From: Streptomyces sp. LUP30
GTDB lineage: Bacteria > Actinomycetota > Actinomycetes > Streptomycetales > Streptomycetaceae
NCBI RefSeq assembly: GCF_001746365.1
Contig: NZ_MJAJ01000063.1
Location: forward strand, 1-50,091
Length of the DNA stretch: 50,091 bases
Direction of reading: 5' to 3'
In this document: positions 1 to 8,318 of the stretch, piece by piece
Layout of the letters: each line of letters begins with the position of its first letter
How positions within the stretch are numbered: position 1 is the stretch's first letter
The notes under the pieces: model-generated
The model's input: only the letters and a program-made list of their open reading frames with translations
Database searches by the model: none
Told to the model about the DNA's origin: nothing
Program-made: the position numbers and the translations under genes

Positions 1-705
1 CTCCCCGCCCCGGCGGACGGCGCCCCCGGGGAGCCGGCGCCGGGCGCGGTCAACGGCTCCGCGCCCCAGGACGTCCCGCCCGCTCGGGACATCCCGACCC
101 CCGACCCCACCGCCCTCCCCTGGGGCACGGCCCTGCTGGCCGTCGGGCTTGCCGTCGAGGCGTACGCCGACCGCGGACCCGACGTCGGCGGGCTCCCCCT
201 CCCCGGGGGTCTGCCCGCCGGCCCCGCGGCCGTCCTGCTCGGCTGGACGCTCACCGCCGTGGGCCTCGCGCTCGCCGGCCCCGGCCTCACCCACCTGTGC
301 GGCCGTCTGCTGCAGGCGGCCCGCCCCGGCGCCCTGCGTCTCCTCGCGGGCCGCGGACTGATGCAGGAGGCCTCCCGCATCGGCCGTCCGCTGGGCGTGG
401 TCTGCGCGGTGGCCTCCGGCGCGTTCACGACGGCCCGGCTGTACGACCCGGCCGACCCCTCCTTCGGCCCGCTCACCACCCTCGGCGCCCTGGTCGTGGC
501 CGGCTGCACCCTCGCCACGCTGCTGACCGCGGCCGTGGAGGCCAGACAGTCCCGCGCCGACACCACGGCCGCCCTCCTGCGTCTCGGCGCTCCGGCCAAG
601 ACGCTCCGCAGCGCCGCCGCCCTGCGCGCCGGCGCCCTGCTGGCGCTGTTCGTCCCGCTCACCCTGGCCGTGGCCGAACTGGCGGCCCTCCCGCTGATGC
701 GCTGA
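1..705 (+). CDS. FtsX-like ABC transporter permease, C-terminal part
   Basis: The reading frame is open from the first base, so the N-terminus lies outside the window; 234 residues are visible. The visible part has a Pro/Ala-rich stretch, then several hydrophobic segments (about residues 40-55, 75-100, 130-150, 160-180 and 205-230). Before the last segment there is a polar loop containing LLRLGAPAKTLRSAAALRAG. That loop is typical of the last periplasmic or cytoplasmic turn of FtsX/MacB-type permeases in Streptomyces. Proteins of this type pair with an ABC ATPase, which would lie upstream, out of view. The substrate cannot be deduced. The family call rests on hydrophobicity and the loop, not on a conserved catalytic motif. 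Confidence 0.7.
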   Translation, partial: LPAPADGAPGEPAPGAVNGSAPQDVPPARDIPTPDPTALPWGTALLAVGLAVEAYADRGPDVGGLPLPGGLPAGPAAVLLGWTLTAVGLALAGPGLTHLCGRLLQAARPGALRLLAGRGLMQEASRIGRPLGVVCAVASGAFTTARLYDPADPSFGPLTTLGALVVAGCTLATLLTAAVEARQSRADTTAALLRLGAPAKTLRSAAALRAGALLALFVPLTLAVAELAALPLMR

Positions 706-712
706 AGCGCTC

Positions 713-742
713 CCGCACCGCGCCGCACCGCGCCGCACCGCA
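713..742. repeat. Three tandem 10-bp units just after a stop codon
   Basis: The unit CCGCACCGCG is repeated about three times, with the last copy ending CA. It begins eight bases after the stop of the permease gene. It has no obvious inverted symmetry, so it is not a standard terminator. It is probably a slippage repeat in non-coding DNA. Confidence 0.6.
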
Positions 743-865
743 GGAAGCCGCGCGGAGAACAGCGGCCCAGAAAAGATCTCCCCGGGCCGATGAGTTCCGG
801 GCGGCGCCCCGGTCTACCCCACCGACAACGCACACAGCGGCTGACGATCCTCCGGGAGAGACCAG

Positions 866-1285
866 ATGAGCACCTCGGCCTACCAGCAGATGATCTTCGT
901 GAACCTGCCCGTGAACGACCTCGACGCCTCGAAGAAGTTCTTCACGGAGCTCGGCTACTCGATCAACCCGCAGTTCAGCGACGACAACGCCGCCTCCGTG
1001 GTGATCAGCGACACGATCGTCGCGATGCTGCTCACCAAGCCGTTCTACTCGACCTTCACCAAGAAGGAGATCGCGGACTCCGCGACCACCAGCGAGGTGC
1101 TGATCGCACTGAGCGCGCCGAGCCGCGAGAGGGTCGACGAGCTGGTCGACAGGGCGCTCGCGCTGGGCGGTTCGCCGAGCGGCGACACCCAGGACCACGG
1201 CTTCATGTACGGCCGTTCCTTCGACGACCTCGACGGCCACACCTGGGAGGTCGTCTGGATGGACCCGTCGGCCGTCCAGGGCTGA
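866..1285 (+). CDS. VOC (glyoxalase/bleomycin resistance-fold) family protein
   Basis: This 139-residue protein is the usual length for one double-βαβ VOC unit. It opens with a β-strand and loop (IFVNLPVNDLDASKKFF, about residues 10-26), the standard N-terminal VOC signature. It closes with DGHTWEVVWMDP, the standard final strand that carries a metal-binding Glu. The ATG is preceded by GGGAGAG at good spacing. Relatives are often annotated as lactoylglutathione lyase-like, but VOC proteins bind many substrates, so a specific reaction is not claimed. No operon partner is seen: the permease lies upstream and a separately promoted gene lies downstream. Confidence 0.85.
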   Translation: MSTSAYQQMIFVNLPVNDLDASKKFFTELGYSINPQFSDDNAASVVISDTIVAMLLTKPFYSTFTKKEIADSATTSEVLIALSAPSRERVDELVDRALALGGSPSGDTQDHGFMYGRSFDDLDGHTWEVVWMDPSAVQG

Positions 1286-1380
1286 CCGGAGCCGACCGGC
1301 GCCGAGGGCGTGACGGGCTCGGGGCCGGAGGCGGAGACCCGGAATCCGGGGACGGCCCCGATCGCCGGCGCGGCAGTGCC

Positions 1381-1386
1381 TAGCAT
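1381..1386 (+). promoter_or_regulatory. Predicted -10 element of a leaderless transcript
   Basis: TAGCAT lies exactly 6 nt before the GTG at 1393, and no Shine-Dalgarno sequence is present in between. This is the usual geometry for a leaderless actinobacterial mRNA. No convincing -35 hexamer is seen. Confidence 0.45.
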
Positions 1387-1392
1387 GGGCGG

Positions 1393-2520
1393 GTGCATCC
1401 GACGACACCCGCCCAGCCGTTCGACGGTTCCCACGACCGTGAGATCGAGTCCCTCTCCGAGTTCGACGAGGTGGTCGCCGCTCACGGCACGCTCTCCCAC
1501 TTCCGCGTCCAGTCCGTCGACCTGACGGACCGTACGGACGCCCTGCTCTCCCTCGACTCCTCGGGCGCCGTCTTCCTCGGCTGCCCGATGGACCCGGCGG
1601 CCGCCGCCCGAACCCGCGCCTGCGGCGCCCTGGTCTTCCCGCCCGTGCCGGGCCTGTCCTTCGACCCGTACCGCGGCTTCGTCTACTCCCCTGACGAGCT
1701 GTTCGCGTCTCTCGACGAGGGGTACGAGGCGACCCCGGACGCCCGGACGTACGCCTGGTTCCAGCGCACGAAGTCGGACGGCGACATCTTCGGCTCGATG
1801 CTCCGCTCGATCCACGACGACGCCGTCTCGGACGCCCTGGACGAACTCCTCGTCGGCGCGCGCGTGGTGGGCGTGATGGGCGGTCACGCGATGGCGCGCG
1901 GCACCGAGGAGTACGCAGGCGCGGCCCGGCTCGGCCGTGAACTGGCCCGCGCCGGACTGACGGTGGCCACGGGCGGCGGACCGGGCGCCATGGAGGCGGC
2001 CAACCTCGGCGCGTACGCCGCGCCCTTCGACGCCGGGATGCTCACCGAGGCCCTGCGGATCCTCGCCAAAGCGCCGAAGTTCACGCCCTCGGTCACCGAC
2101 TGGGCGCGGGCCGCGTTCGAGGTCCGCGCGAACTGGCCCGGCGGCGGGCCCTCGGTCGCCGTGCCCACCTGGTTCTACGGCCACGAGCCGCCGAACCCGT
2201 TCGCCGCGCACATCGCCAAGTACTTCTCCAACGCCACCCGCGAGGACGGCCTGTTGGCCCGCTGCACCGCGGGCGTGGTGTTCCTGCCGGGCGCCGCGGG
2301 GACCGTACAGGAGATCTTCGACAACGCGACGCCCAACTACTACGAGTCGCGGGGCGAGCCGACGCCGATGGTGCTGGTGGACCGTGCGCACTGGACGGAA
2401 CGCCTGCCGGCCTGGCCGCTCCTGCGGTCTCTCGCCCGGGAGCGGTCGATGGAGTCCCGCATCACCCTGGTCGACCGGATCGAGGAGGCGCCGGAGGCCC
2501 TGAAACGTCTCGGTGGTTAA
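1393..2520 (+). CDS. LOG-family Rossmann-fold nucleotide-binding protein
   Basis: This 375-residue protein has the two hallmark motifs of the LOG (lysine decarboxylase-like) fold. A glycine-rich loop ATGGGPGAMEAANLGA lies near residues 196-211, and a LPGAAGTVQE motif near 300-309 corresponds to the family PGGxGTxxE box, with Ala in place of one Gly. Short LOG proteins are cytokinin riboside 5'-monophosphate phosphoribohydrolases. This long actinobacterial form carries about 150 extra N-terminal residues and its substrate is not established. The GTG start is favoured because a -10-like TAGCAT sits 6 nt upstream and no ribosome binding site is visible. The Ala substitution in the phosphate-binding box makes ordinary LOG activity less certain. 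Confidence 0.75.
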   Translation: MHPTTPAQPFDGSHDREIESLSEFDEVVAAHGTLSHFRVQSVDLTDRTDALLSLDSSGAVFLGCPMDPAAAARTRACGALVFPPVPGLSFDPYRGFVYSPDELFASLDEGYEATPDARTYAWFQRTKSDGDIFGSMLRSIHDDAVSDALDELLVGARVVGVMGGHAMARGTEEYAGAARLGRELARAGLTVATGGGPGAMEAANLGAYAAPFDAGMLTEALRILAKAPKFTPSVTDWARAAFEVRANWPGGGPSVAVPTWFYGHEPPNPFAAHIAKYFSNATREDGLLARCTAGVVFLPGAAGTVQEIFDNATPNYYESRGEPTPMVLVDRAHWTERLPAWPLLRSLARERSMESRITLVDRIEEAPEALKRLGG

Positions 2521-2558
2521 TAAGCGGGCAAAACCAACCGCTCAGAGGGGTCGCCACA

Positions 2559-2586
2559 TTGACACTGCTTATGAAACGCTTATAGA
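2559..2586 (+). promoter_or_regulatory. Strong sigma-70/HrdB-type promoter
   Basis: TTGACA (2559-2564) and TATAGA (2581-2586) are separated by 16 bp, close to consensus and in an A/T-richer pocket than the surroundings. A direct repeat of GCTTAT (2567-2572 and 2578-2583) lies in the spacer and -10 region. The predicted transcript has a leader of about 90 nt before the GTG at 2684. Confidence 0.75.
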
Positions 2587-2683
2587 CCTGTGAGCCTGCT
2601 GGGGATGGTGACGCACTCGGCTCACCCGGGGGCGCCATCTCCCCCTCCACCCCCCGCAGTTGCGCTTCCCGTAAAGGACAAAC

Positions 2684-3406
2684 GTGTCCCTTTCCCGCCG
2701 TACCGCCGCCCGTTCGGTGCGCATGCTCGGTGTCACCGCCGCCTCCGCCGCCCTTGCGCTCAGCGCCGCCGGCACCGCACTGGCCTGCGACATCACCGAG
2801 TTCTCCGCCGCTGCCGCCTGTGACGGCGCGAAGGGCGTCATCACCGTCACCGACAAGGACGGCACGCGCGTCCCGGCCGTCATCACCGTTTTCCTCGAGA
2901 ACAACGGCGCCGACCTCAGGCAGGTCGGCACGGCCCAGACGGTCACCGGCTCGAAGAAGGGCGTCACGGTCTCCTTCGCCGAGGCCTGGGAGCCGAACGC
3001 CGAATACCGGGTCCACGTCCTGGCCGTCAAGGGCAAGAAGACGTTCGTCGACGCCGACATCACCCCGAACGTGACCACCCCGTCCAAGGCCTGCACCGCC
3101 GACGACACGTCGACGCCGTCCACCGCCCCGTCCTCGACGCCGTCCTCGTCGACGTCGCAGACCGCTTCGCCGCCGGCCGGGACGACCGCCCCGGCGCCTT
3201 CCCCGTCCGACTCGGCGGGCGACAGCGCCGCTCCCCCGGCCCCCGCGAGCAACGCCCCGTCGCCCGCGGCCCAGGAGTCCAACCTCGCCGAGACCGGCGC
3301 CAACTCCAACACCGGCCTGATCATCGGCATCGCGGCCGTCCTCGTCGTCGTCGGCGGCGGCGCGGTGTTCTTCGGGATGCGCCGCCGCGGGGCCAGCCAC
3401 CGCTGA
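2684..3406 (+). CDS. Secreted LAETG cell-wall-anchored protein
   Basis: This 240-residue protein has a twin-basic signal peptide (about residues 1-34, ending GTALA). A globular β-rich domain of about 110 residues with three Cys follows, then a Ser/Thr/Pro/Ala-rich spacer (about 145-200). It ends with the sorting signal LAETG, a hydrophobic helix and an RRRG tail. Sortase E-type enzymes of Streptomyces process LAxTG signals, so the mature protein is expected to be joined to the cell wall. The N-terminal domain was not recognised. The GTG start has AAAGGAC four bases upstream. A near-consensus promoter and a strong 3' hairpin make it a monocistronic, probably well expressed, gene. Confidence 0.85.
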   Translation: MSLSRRTAARSVRMLGVTAASAALALSAAGTALACDITEFSAAAACDGAKGVITVTDKDGTRVPAVITVFLENNGADLRQVGTAQTVTGSKKGVTVSFAEAWEPNAEYRVHVLAVKGKKTFVDADITPNVTTPSKACTADDTSTPSTAPSSTPSSSTSQTASPPAGTTAPAPSPSDSAGDSAAPPAPASNAPSPAAQESNLAETGANSNTGLIIGIAAVLVVVGGGAVFFGMRRRGASHR

Positions 3407-3438
3407 CCCGCACGGCCGCCCGCCAGGAAGCGAGCACC

Positions 3439-3471
3439 GACGGCCCGCCCCCGATCCGGGGGCGGGCCGTC
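3439..3471. terminator. Bidirectional hairpin terminator
   Basis: A perfect 15-bp G/C stem (3439-3453 with 3457-3471) has an ATC loop. It lies between two convergent genes. There is no U-tract, as is usual in Streptomyces. Confidence 0.85.
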
Positions 3472-3484
3472 CGCTCGTCCGGGC

Positions 3485-4321
3485 TCAGCCGAACTTCGCC
3501 TTCTCCAGCCAGAACTCCAGCACCTCGCGCTCGCCGAGCACCTCGAGCCCGGGGCCGTCCAGCGGCAGCCGGCCGTAGAAGGCGAGCAGCACGGAGGTGA
3601 GCGGGCCGCGCAGGGTGACCGCCGTCTCCTCGTGGCCTGGGCGCCAGACGACGCCCCGCTCGGTGAGTTCGACCACCCTGCCCCACGCCTCGGCCGGAGG
3701 TACCGCCGTCCCGCCTGGTCCGGCACCCGGCTCGGCGGGCGCGTCCGTGGCGTGCAGCCGGATGGCGCGGTCCGCGACGAGCAGTTCCCCGGCCGCCGCG
3801 TGCGGCTCGTGGCGCTGCACCCACTGCACGAGCTGCAGCCACTCGTCCACGGCGTCGGCGGCCACGTCCGGCGCGACCTCGTAGGGCAGCCCGGCGGCGA
3901 GTGCGGCGTCGGCGCGGTGCACGGTGATCTCATGGGTCATCCGGCGTGCCCAGAAGCCGCTGGCGGGCACTCCGGCCCAGCTCCACACCTTCGCGTCCGG
4001 GCCGGCCTCGCGCAACGCGCCGACGACCAGTTCACCGCTCTCCGCGAGCCAGTCGTCGAGCGCGGCCGCGTCGCCCACGCCGTCCGGTCCGCCGAGCAGC
4101 GGGATCCGCTCGTCCGGGATGTTCTCCTGCGCGCGCGTCCGCACCAGCGCGTCCACCCAGCGCAGGGCGCCGCCCATGTGCCGCACGAGCTGCTCCAGCG
4201 ACCAGTCGGGGCAGGTCGGCACGGTCGCCGCCAGATCCGTCCCGGAGGTCACGACCGTCCTCAACTCACCGACCTGATGGGCGATTTCGTCACAATACCG
4301 GTCATGGGAGAGAACAGTCAT
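3485..4321 (-). CDS. Maleylpyruvate isomerase/DinB-like family protein
   Basis: This 278-residue protein has the N-terminal signature of the mycothiol-dependent maleylpyruvate isomerase family. It includes TCPDWSLEQLVRHMGGALRW near residues 32-51 and a HEITVHRADA segment near 143-152, whose His and Glu fit the DinB-like metal site. Actinobacteria have many paralogues that act as mycothiol-dependent S-transferases or have unknown roles, so the exact reaction is open. The ATG at 4321 is chosen over an upstream extension because the family homology begins there and the upstream residues are shadow sequence. It lies 25 bp downstream of thiQ on the same strand but is probably not functionally linked to thiamine. 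Confidence 0.75.
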   Translation of the reverse strand: MTVLSHDRYCDEIAHQVGELRTVVTSGTDLAATVPTCPDWSLEQLVRHMGGALRWVDALVRTRAQENIPDERIPLLGGPDGVGDAAALDDWLAESGELVVGALREAGPDAKVWSWAGVPASGFWARRMTHEITVHRADAALAAGLPYEVAPDVAADAVDEWLQLVQWVQRHEPHAAAGELLVADRAIRLHATDAPAEPGAGPGGTAVPPAEAWGRVVELTERGVVWRPGHEETAVTLRGPLTSVLLAFYGRLPLDGPGLEVLGEREVLEFWLEKAKFG

Positions 4322-4346
4322 ACCGAGCACCCTAGGGGCCGGCCGC

Positions 4347-5369
4347 TCAGTCCAGCACCACGATTTCGGCCGGGTCGAAGGACACCCCCACCGCGCTCCC
4401 GACCTCCGGCGCGTCGCGCAGCGCGCACGCCGCCTCAAGCCTCGGTGCGCCCTCCGGCTGGAGGTGCACGGCGACATGCGTGCCCCGGAAGGCGCGAGCG
4501 GCCACCGTGCAGCGCAGCCCGTCGTCCGCGTCCCCCAGGCGCACGCCCGCAGGCCGGACCAGCAGGGTGCGCGCCCCCTGGCCGGACCCGGCCGGCACCG
4601 GCGTCTTGCCCCACGGCGTGACCGCGACCTCGCCCGTGACGGTGGCCTCCACCACGTTGTCGAATCCGAGGAAGCGGGCCACGAACGCGTCCGCCGGCCG
4701 CTGCCAGACCTCGAGCGGCGTACCGGACTGGGCGATCCGGCCGTCCCTCATCACCACGACCCGGTCGGCCAACGCGAACGCCTCCCCTTGGTCGTGCGTG
4801 ACGGCCAGCACCGTGGTCCCCAACCGGCCGAACAGTTCGCGCAGTTCGACCACCAGCCGCTCCCGCAGCGACCGGTCGAGCTGACCGAGCGGCTCGTCGA
4901 GCATCAGCAGCCGGGGGCGCGGCGCGAGGGCCCTGGCCAGCGCCACCCGCTGCTGCTCACCGCCGGAGAGCGAGGCCACGGCCCGTCCGGCCGCGCCCGG
5001 CAGCCCGACGAGTTCGAGCAACTCCCCCACCCGCTCGCCCTGCCGGCCCCGGGGCATGCCGTGCATCCGCAGTCCGAAGGCCACGTTGCCGCCGACATCG
5101 CGCTGCGGGAAGAGCTGGTGGTCCTGGAACATCAGCCCGAGCTCGCGCCGGTGCGCGGGCACCCCCGACTGGTCGCGTCCGTCCAGCACGACCCGCCCCG
5201 AGTCCAGGGGCTGCAGACCGGCCACGGCCCGCAGCAACGTCGACTTGCCGCTGCCGCTGGGCCCCAGCACGCACACCACCTCATGCTCGGCGACCGCCAG
5301 ATCGACGGCGTCCAGCACCGCCCGCCCACCGAACCGCACGGTGGCCCGCTCCAGTTCGAGCAGTCGCAT
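4347..5369 (-). CDS. thiQ: Thiamine ABC transporter ATP-binding protein
   Basis: This 340-residue ABC ATPase has Walker A GPSGSGKST (about residues 36-44), signature LSGGEQQRVALARALA (about 135-150), Walker B LLMLDEP and the switch His in AVTHDQ. A C-terminal extension of about 100 residues (TOBE-like regulatory region) makes it longer than E. coli ThiQ. The ATG overlaps the permease stop codon as TGATG, so translation is coupled. It is the third gene of thiB-thiP-thiQ behind a TPP riboswitch, which supports thiamine, thiamine phosphate or a precursor as substrate. By fold alone an iron(III) importer would be possible; the riboswitch makes thiamine the better call. Confidence 0.85.
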   Translation of the reverse strand: MRLLELERATVRFGGRAVLDAVDLAVAEHEVVCVLGPSGSGKSTLLRAVAGLQPLDSGRVVLDGRDQSGVPAHRRELGLMFQDHQLFPQRDVGGNVAFGLRMHGMPRGRQGERVGELLELVGLPGAAGRAVASLSGGEQQRVALARALAPRPRLLMLDEPLGQLDRSLRERLVVELRELFGRLGTTVLAVTHDQGEAFALADRVVVMRDGRIAQSGTPLEVWQRPADAFVARFLGFDNVVEATVTGEVAVTPWGKTPVPAGSGQGARTLLVRPAGVRLGDADDGLRCTVAARAFRGTHVAVHLQPEGAPRLEAACALRDAPEVGSAVGVSFDPAEIVVLD

Positions 5370-7042
5370 CAGAACTCCCCCGCCCGGTCGGTCCGCAGCC
5401 GCTCCAGCACCAGCAGGGCCACCGCGCACACCACCATCAGAATCGTCGAAAGGGCCATCGCCTGGCCGTAGTTGAGTTCACCGGCCCGGCCGAGCAGCCG
5501 TGCCACGGCCACCGGCAGGGTCGGGTTGTCGGGCCGTGCGATGAACACCGTCGCCCCGAACTCCCCCAGCGACACCGCGAAGGCGAACCCGGCCGCGACC
5601 AGCAGCGCCCGGCGCACCATCGGCAGGTCGACCTCGCGCCACACCCGCCAGGGCGAGGCCCCGAGCACGGCCGCCGCCTCCCGCAGCCGGTGGTCCACCG
5701 CCCGCAGCACCGGCAGCATGGTCCGCACGACGAAGGGCACGCCGACCAGCGCCTGGGCCAGCGGCACCAGGATCCACGTCGCGCGCAGATCCAGCGGCGG
5801 CTCGTCGAGGGCGATCAGGAACCCGAAGCCCACGGTCACCGCGGAGACGCCCAGCGGCAGCATCAGCAGCGCGTCGAAGCCCCGGACCAGCCGTCCGGCG
5901 TCCCTGCGGGTGAGCGCGGCCGCGGCGAGGCCGCCGACGACCACGGCGATCGCGGTCGCGGCGACCGCGTACTGAAGCGAGTTGCCGATCGCGTCGATCG
6001 GCGGGACCAGGAAGACGTTCCCGTCGTCCGCGGTCAGCGCCCGGTAGTAGGCGAGCCCGGGCGCGTCCAGCGAGCGCTGCACCAGCACCGCGAGCGGCAG
6101 GACCAGCAGCACGGCGATGCTCGCGAGGACCCCGGCCAGCAGCGCCCACTGCCCGGTCCCGCGCGGCCGGCGCGCCGTTCCGGCCGCGTCCACCAGCCGC
6201 AGCGCGGTCTCCCGCCGCCGCACCGTCCAGGCGTGCACGGCGAGGATCGCTCCGACGGCAGCGAACTGGACGATCGTGAGGACGGCGGCCGTGGACAGGT
6301 CGAAGATCTCGGAGGTCTGCCGGTAGATCTCCACCTCCAGGGTGGAGAAGGTGGGCCCGCCGAGGATCTGCACCACACCGAAGGAGGTGAAGGTGAAGAG
6401 GAAGACCATCAGCGCGGCCGCGGCGACGGCGGGCCCGAGCGCCGGCAGGGTCACCGTGCGCCAGGCCCGCAGCCGGGACGCGCCCAGCATCCGCGCCGCC
6501 TCCTCCTGCCTCGGGTCGAGCTGCGCCCACAACCCGCCCACCGTCCGTACCACTACCGCGTAGTTGAAGAAGACGTGCGCGAGCAGGATCGCCCACACGG
6601 TGGTGTCGAGACGCACCCCCCACAGCTCGTCGAGCAGCCCGCCGCGTCCGACGAGCGCGAGGAACGCCGTGCCGACGACGACCGTCGGCAGCACGAACGG
6701 AACGGTGACGACGGCGCGCAGCGCCTGCCTGCCCGGGAAGTCGAGACGCGCGAGGACGTACGCGCCCGGGAGCGCGACCAGCAGTGTGAGCGCGGTGGAG
6801 GCGAGCGCCTGCCAGGTGGTGAACCACAGCACATGCCGGATGTCGGACTGCCCGAGCACGTCCCGCAGCCGCCCGAAGCGCCACGACCCGTCGACGTGGA
6901 GTCCCCGGGCGACGATCGCGGCGACCGGATAGGCGAAGAAGACCGCGAAGAACGCGACGGGCACGGCCAGGAGACCGAGCCTGGCCGCCGCGCTCCCCTT
7001 GGCTCCCTTGCGCGGGGCTACTTCAGTACGAGCGAGGTCCAC
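5369..7042 (-). CDS. thiP: Thiamine ABC transporter permease, fused two-domain
   Basis: This 557-residue integral membrane protein carries two binding-protein-dependent permease domains in one chain, as in E. coli ThiP. The first spans about residues 20-270 and the second about 300-555. Each has a cytoplasmic EAA-type loop (EEAARMLGAS in the first, REAAAVLGAS in the second) that contacts the ATPase. The chosen GTG start lies 25 bp inside the 3' end of thiB and gives a short basic N-terminus before the first membrane segment. A longer upstream frame is only a shadow of thiB. It moves substrate delivered by ThiB using ATP hydrolysis by ThiQ. Confidence 0.85.
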   Translation of the reverse strand: MDLARTEVAPRKGAKGSAAARLGLLAVPVAFFAVFFAYPVAAIVARGLHVDGSWRFGRLRDVLGQSDIRHVLWFTTWQALASTALTLLVALPGAYVLARLDFPGRQALRAVVTVPFVLPTVVVGTAFLALVGRGGLLDELWGVRLDTTVWAILLAHVFFNYAVVVRTVGGLWAQLDPRQEEAARMLGASRLRAWRTVTLPALGPAVAAAALMVFLFTFTSFGVVQILGGPTFSTLEVEIYRQTSEIFDLSTAAVLTIVQFAAVGAILAVHAWTVRRRETALRLVDAAGTARRPRGTGQWALLAGVLASIAVLLVLPLAVLVQRSLDAPGLAYYRALTADDGNVFLVPPIDAIGNSLQYAVAATAIAVVVGGLAAAALTRRDAGRLVRGFDALLMLPLGVSAVTVGFGFLIALDEPPLDLRATWILVPLAQALVGVPFVVRTMLPVLRAVDHRLREAAAVLGASPWRVWREVDLPMVRRALLVAAGFAFAVSLGEFGATVFIARPDNPTLPVAVARLLGRAGELNYGQAMALSTILMVVCAVALLVLERLRTDRAGEF

Positions 7043-8109
7043 GACTTGACCCACTGGTCGCGACGGTCGGCGATCTTCGCCGGGTCCATGGTCTCGGGAT
7101 CCTTGGCGGCAGGCCCGAACCGGGTGAACTCGGCGGGCACGGCGGCGCCCTTCACCACCGGGTACACGAACATGTTGAGCGGCATGTCCTCCTGGAACTC
7201 CTTGCCGACCAGGAAGTCGATCAGCGCCTTGCCGCCCTCGCTGTGGCCGGCGTTGCTCAGCAGGCCCGCGAACTCGATCTGCCGGAAGCAGGTGCCGGTC
7301 GCGACGCCGGTCGGGGCGGTGGCCGGCTTCGGGTCGCCGTAGATCACCTCGGCGGGCGGCGAGGAGGCGTACGAGACGACGAGCGGCCGGTCGGCCTTCG
7401 CGTTCTTGCCGCCGGCGGAGCCGGAGAACTCCTCGTTGTAGGCCTGCTCCCAGCCGTCGACCACCTTCACGCCGTTGGCTTTGAGCTTCTTCCAGTACCC
7501 CTCCCAGCCTCCGTCGCCGTACTTCGCGGCCGTGCCGAGCAGGAAGCCGAGGCCGGGCGAGGAGGTGGAGGCGTTCTCGGTGACGAGGAGGTTCTTGTAG
7601 GCGGGCTTCAGCAGGTCGTCGAAGGAGGCGGGCGGGGCCAGCTTGTGCGCGGCGAAGTACGCCTTGTCGTAGTTGACGCAGATGTCGCCGAAGTCGACCG
7701 GCGTGACGCGGTGCTTCTTCGCGTCCAGCTGGTACTGGCCGCCGACCTGCGCCAGCCCCTTGGCCTCGTACGGCTGGAACAGCCCGTTGTCGAGGGCGCG
7801 GGACAGCAGGGTGTTGTCGACGCCGAAGAAGACGTCGCCCTGCGGGTTGTCCTTGGTGAGGATCGCCTTGTTGACGGCCTGCCCGGCGTCGCCGTCCTTG
7901 AGGACCTTCACCTTGTACCCGGACTGCTTCTCGAAGTCGGCGAGGACGCTCTTGGAGACGGCCCACGAGTCGTGGCTGACGAGGGTGACGGTCTTGGACT
8001 CCGTGGACCCCGCCGCCCCCTTGCCGTCCGTGGACCCGCACGCGGACAACGCGGGCGCCGCGACCAGGCCGAGCCCGACGGCCACGGCCACGAAGGTCTT
8101 GTTCTGCAC
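7018..8109 (-). CDS. thiB: Thiamine-binding lipoprotein of ABC transporter
   Basis: This 363-residue extracellular solute-binding protein has a signal peptide ending in the lipobox LSAC (Cys near residue 23), so it is lipid-anchored. The mature part resembles ThiB: VTLVSHDSWAVS at the start, GDVFFGVDNTLLSRA, NASTSSPGLGFLLGTAAKYG, and VVSYASSPPAE, a hinge segment that in ThiB contacts the pyrimidine/thiazole pocket. The GTG start is preceded by a perfect AGGAGG eight bases upstream. A longer 5' extension of the frame is rejected because it would bury the lipoprotein signal. Expression is predicted to be repressed by thiamine pyrophosphate through the riboswitch upstream. Confidence 0.9.
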   Translation of the reverse strand: MQNKTFVAVAVGLGLVAAPALSACGSTDGKGAAGSTESKTVTLVSHDSWAVSKSVLADFEKQSGYKVKVLKDGDAGQAVNKAILTKDNPQGDVFFGVDNTLLSRALDNGLFQPYEAKGLAQVGGQYQLDAKKHRVTPVDFGDICVNYDKAYFAAHKLAPPASFDDLLKPAYKNLLVTENASTSSPGLGFLLGTAAKYGDGGWEGYWKKLKANGVKVVDGWEQAYNEEFSGSAGGKNAKADRPLVVSYASSPPAEVIYGDPKPATAPTGVATGTCFRQIEFAGLLSNAGHSEGGKALIDFLVGKEFQEDMPLNMFVYPVVKGAAVPAEFTRFGPAAKDPETMDPAKIADRRDQWVKSWTSLVLK

Positions 8110-8116
8110 TGGTTTT

Positions 8117-8135
8117 CCTCCTGGGTTGACCAGGA
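8117..8135 (-). promoter_or_regulatory. Shine-Dalgarno-sequestering hairpin of thiB
   Basis: In the RNA, UCCUGG (8135-8130) can pair with CCAGGA (8124-8119) across a 5-nt loop. The 3' arm overlaps the AGGAGG ribosome binding site (8122-8117). It is a plausible expression platform for translational control by the upstream TPP aptamer. Confidence 0.55.
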
Positions 8136-8198
8136 AGAGACGCGGCCCCGCCCGGGTCCGCACGGGACTCCGGGCAGGGCGCAACAGCTCGAGTGATG

Positions 8199-8291
8199 AC
8201 CGAACTTCCTACCCAGAATGACCTGGGCGAGGTTCAGAGGGTCTGCGGGCCTGGGTGCCGCACTCTCAGCGCTGTGGCGCTCCCCTGTCGG
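8199..8291 (-). ncRNA. TPP riboswitch (THI element)
   Basis: The minus-strand RNA contains the conserved THI-box parts in order: GGGGAGC near the 5' end, the CUGAGAG core, the GACCCUCUGAACCU segment, and finally a GGGUAGGAAGUUC closing strand. The aptamer ends about 90 nt before the thiB start, and an SD-masking helix lies between. The element begins only about 28 nt after the rlmN stop, so its promoter must be very close or transcription comes through rlmN. Confidence 0.93.
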
Positions 8292-8318
8292 AATATGAAG
8301 ATGTGTACGGTCCTCAGA

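Noticed and set aside
5369..8041. An 890-residue open frame joining the permease with an upstream part
   Set aside because: The upstream half is an out-of-frame shadow of thiB; only the part from 7042 is the real permease.
4347..8109. Iron(III) transporter instead of thiamine transporter
   Set aside because: By fold an Fbp-type system is possible, but the TPP riboswitch and ThiB-like segments favour thiamine.
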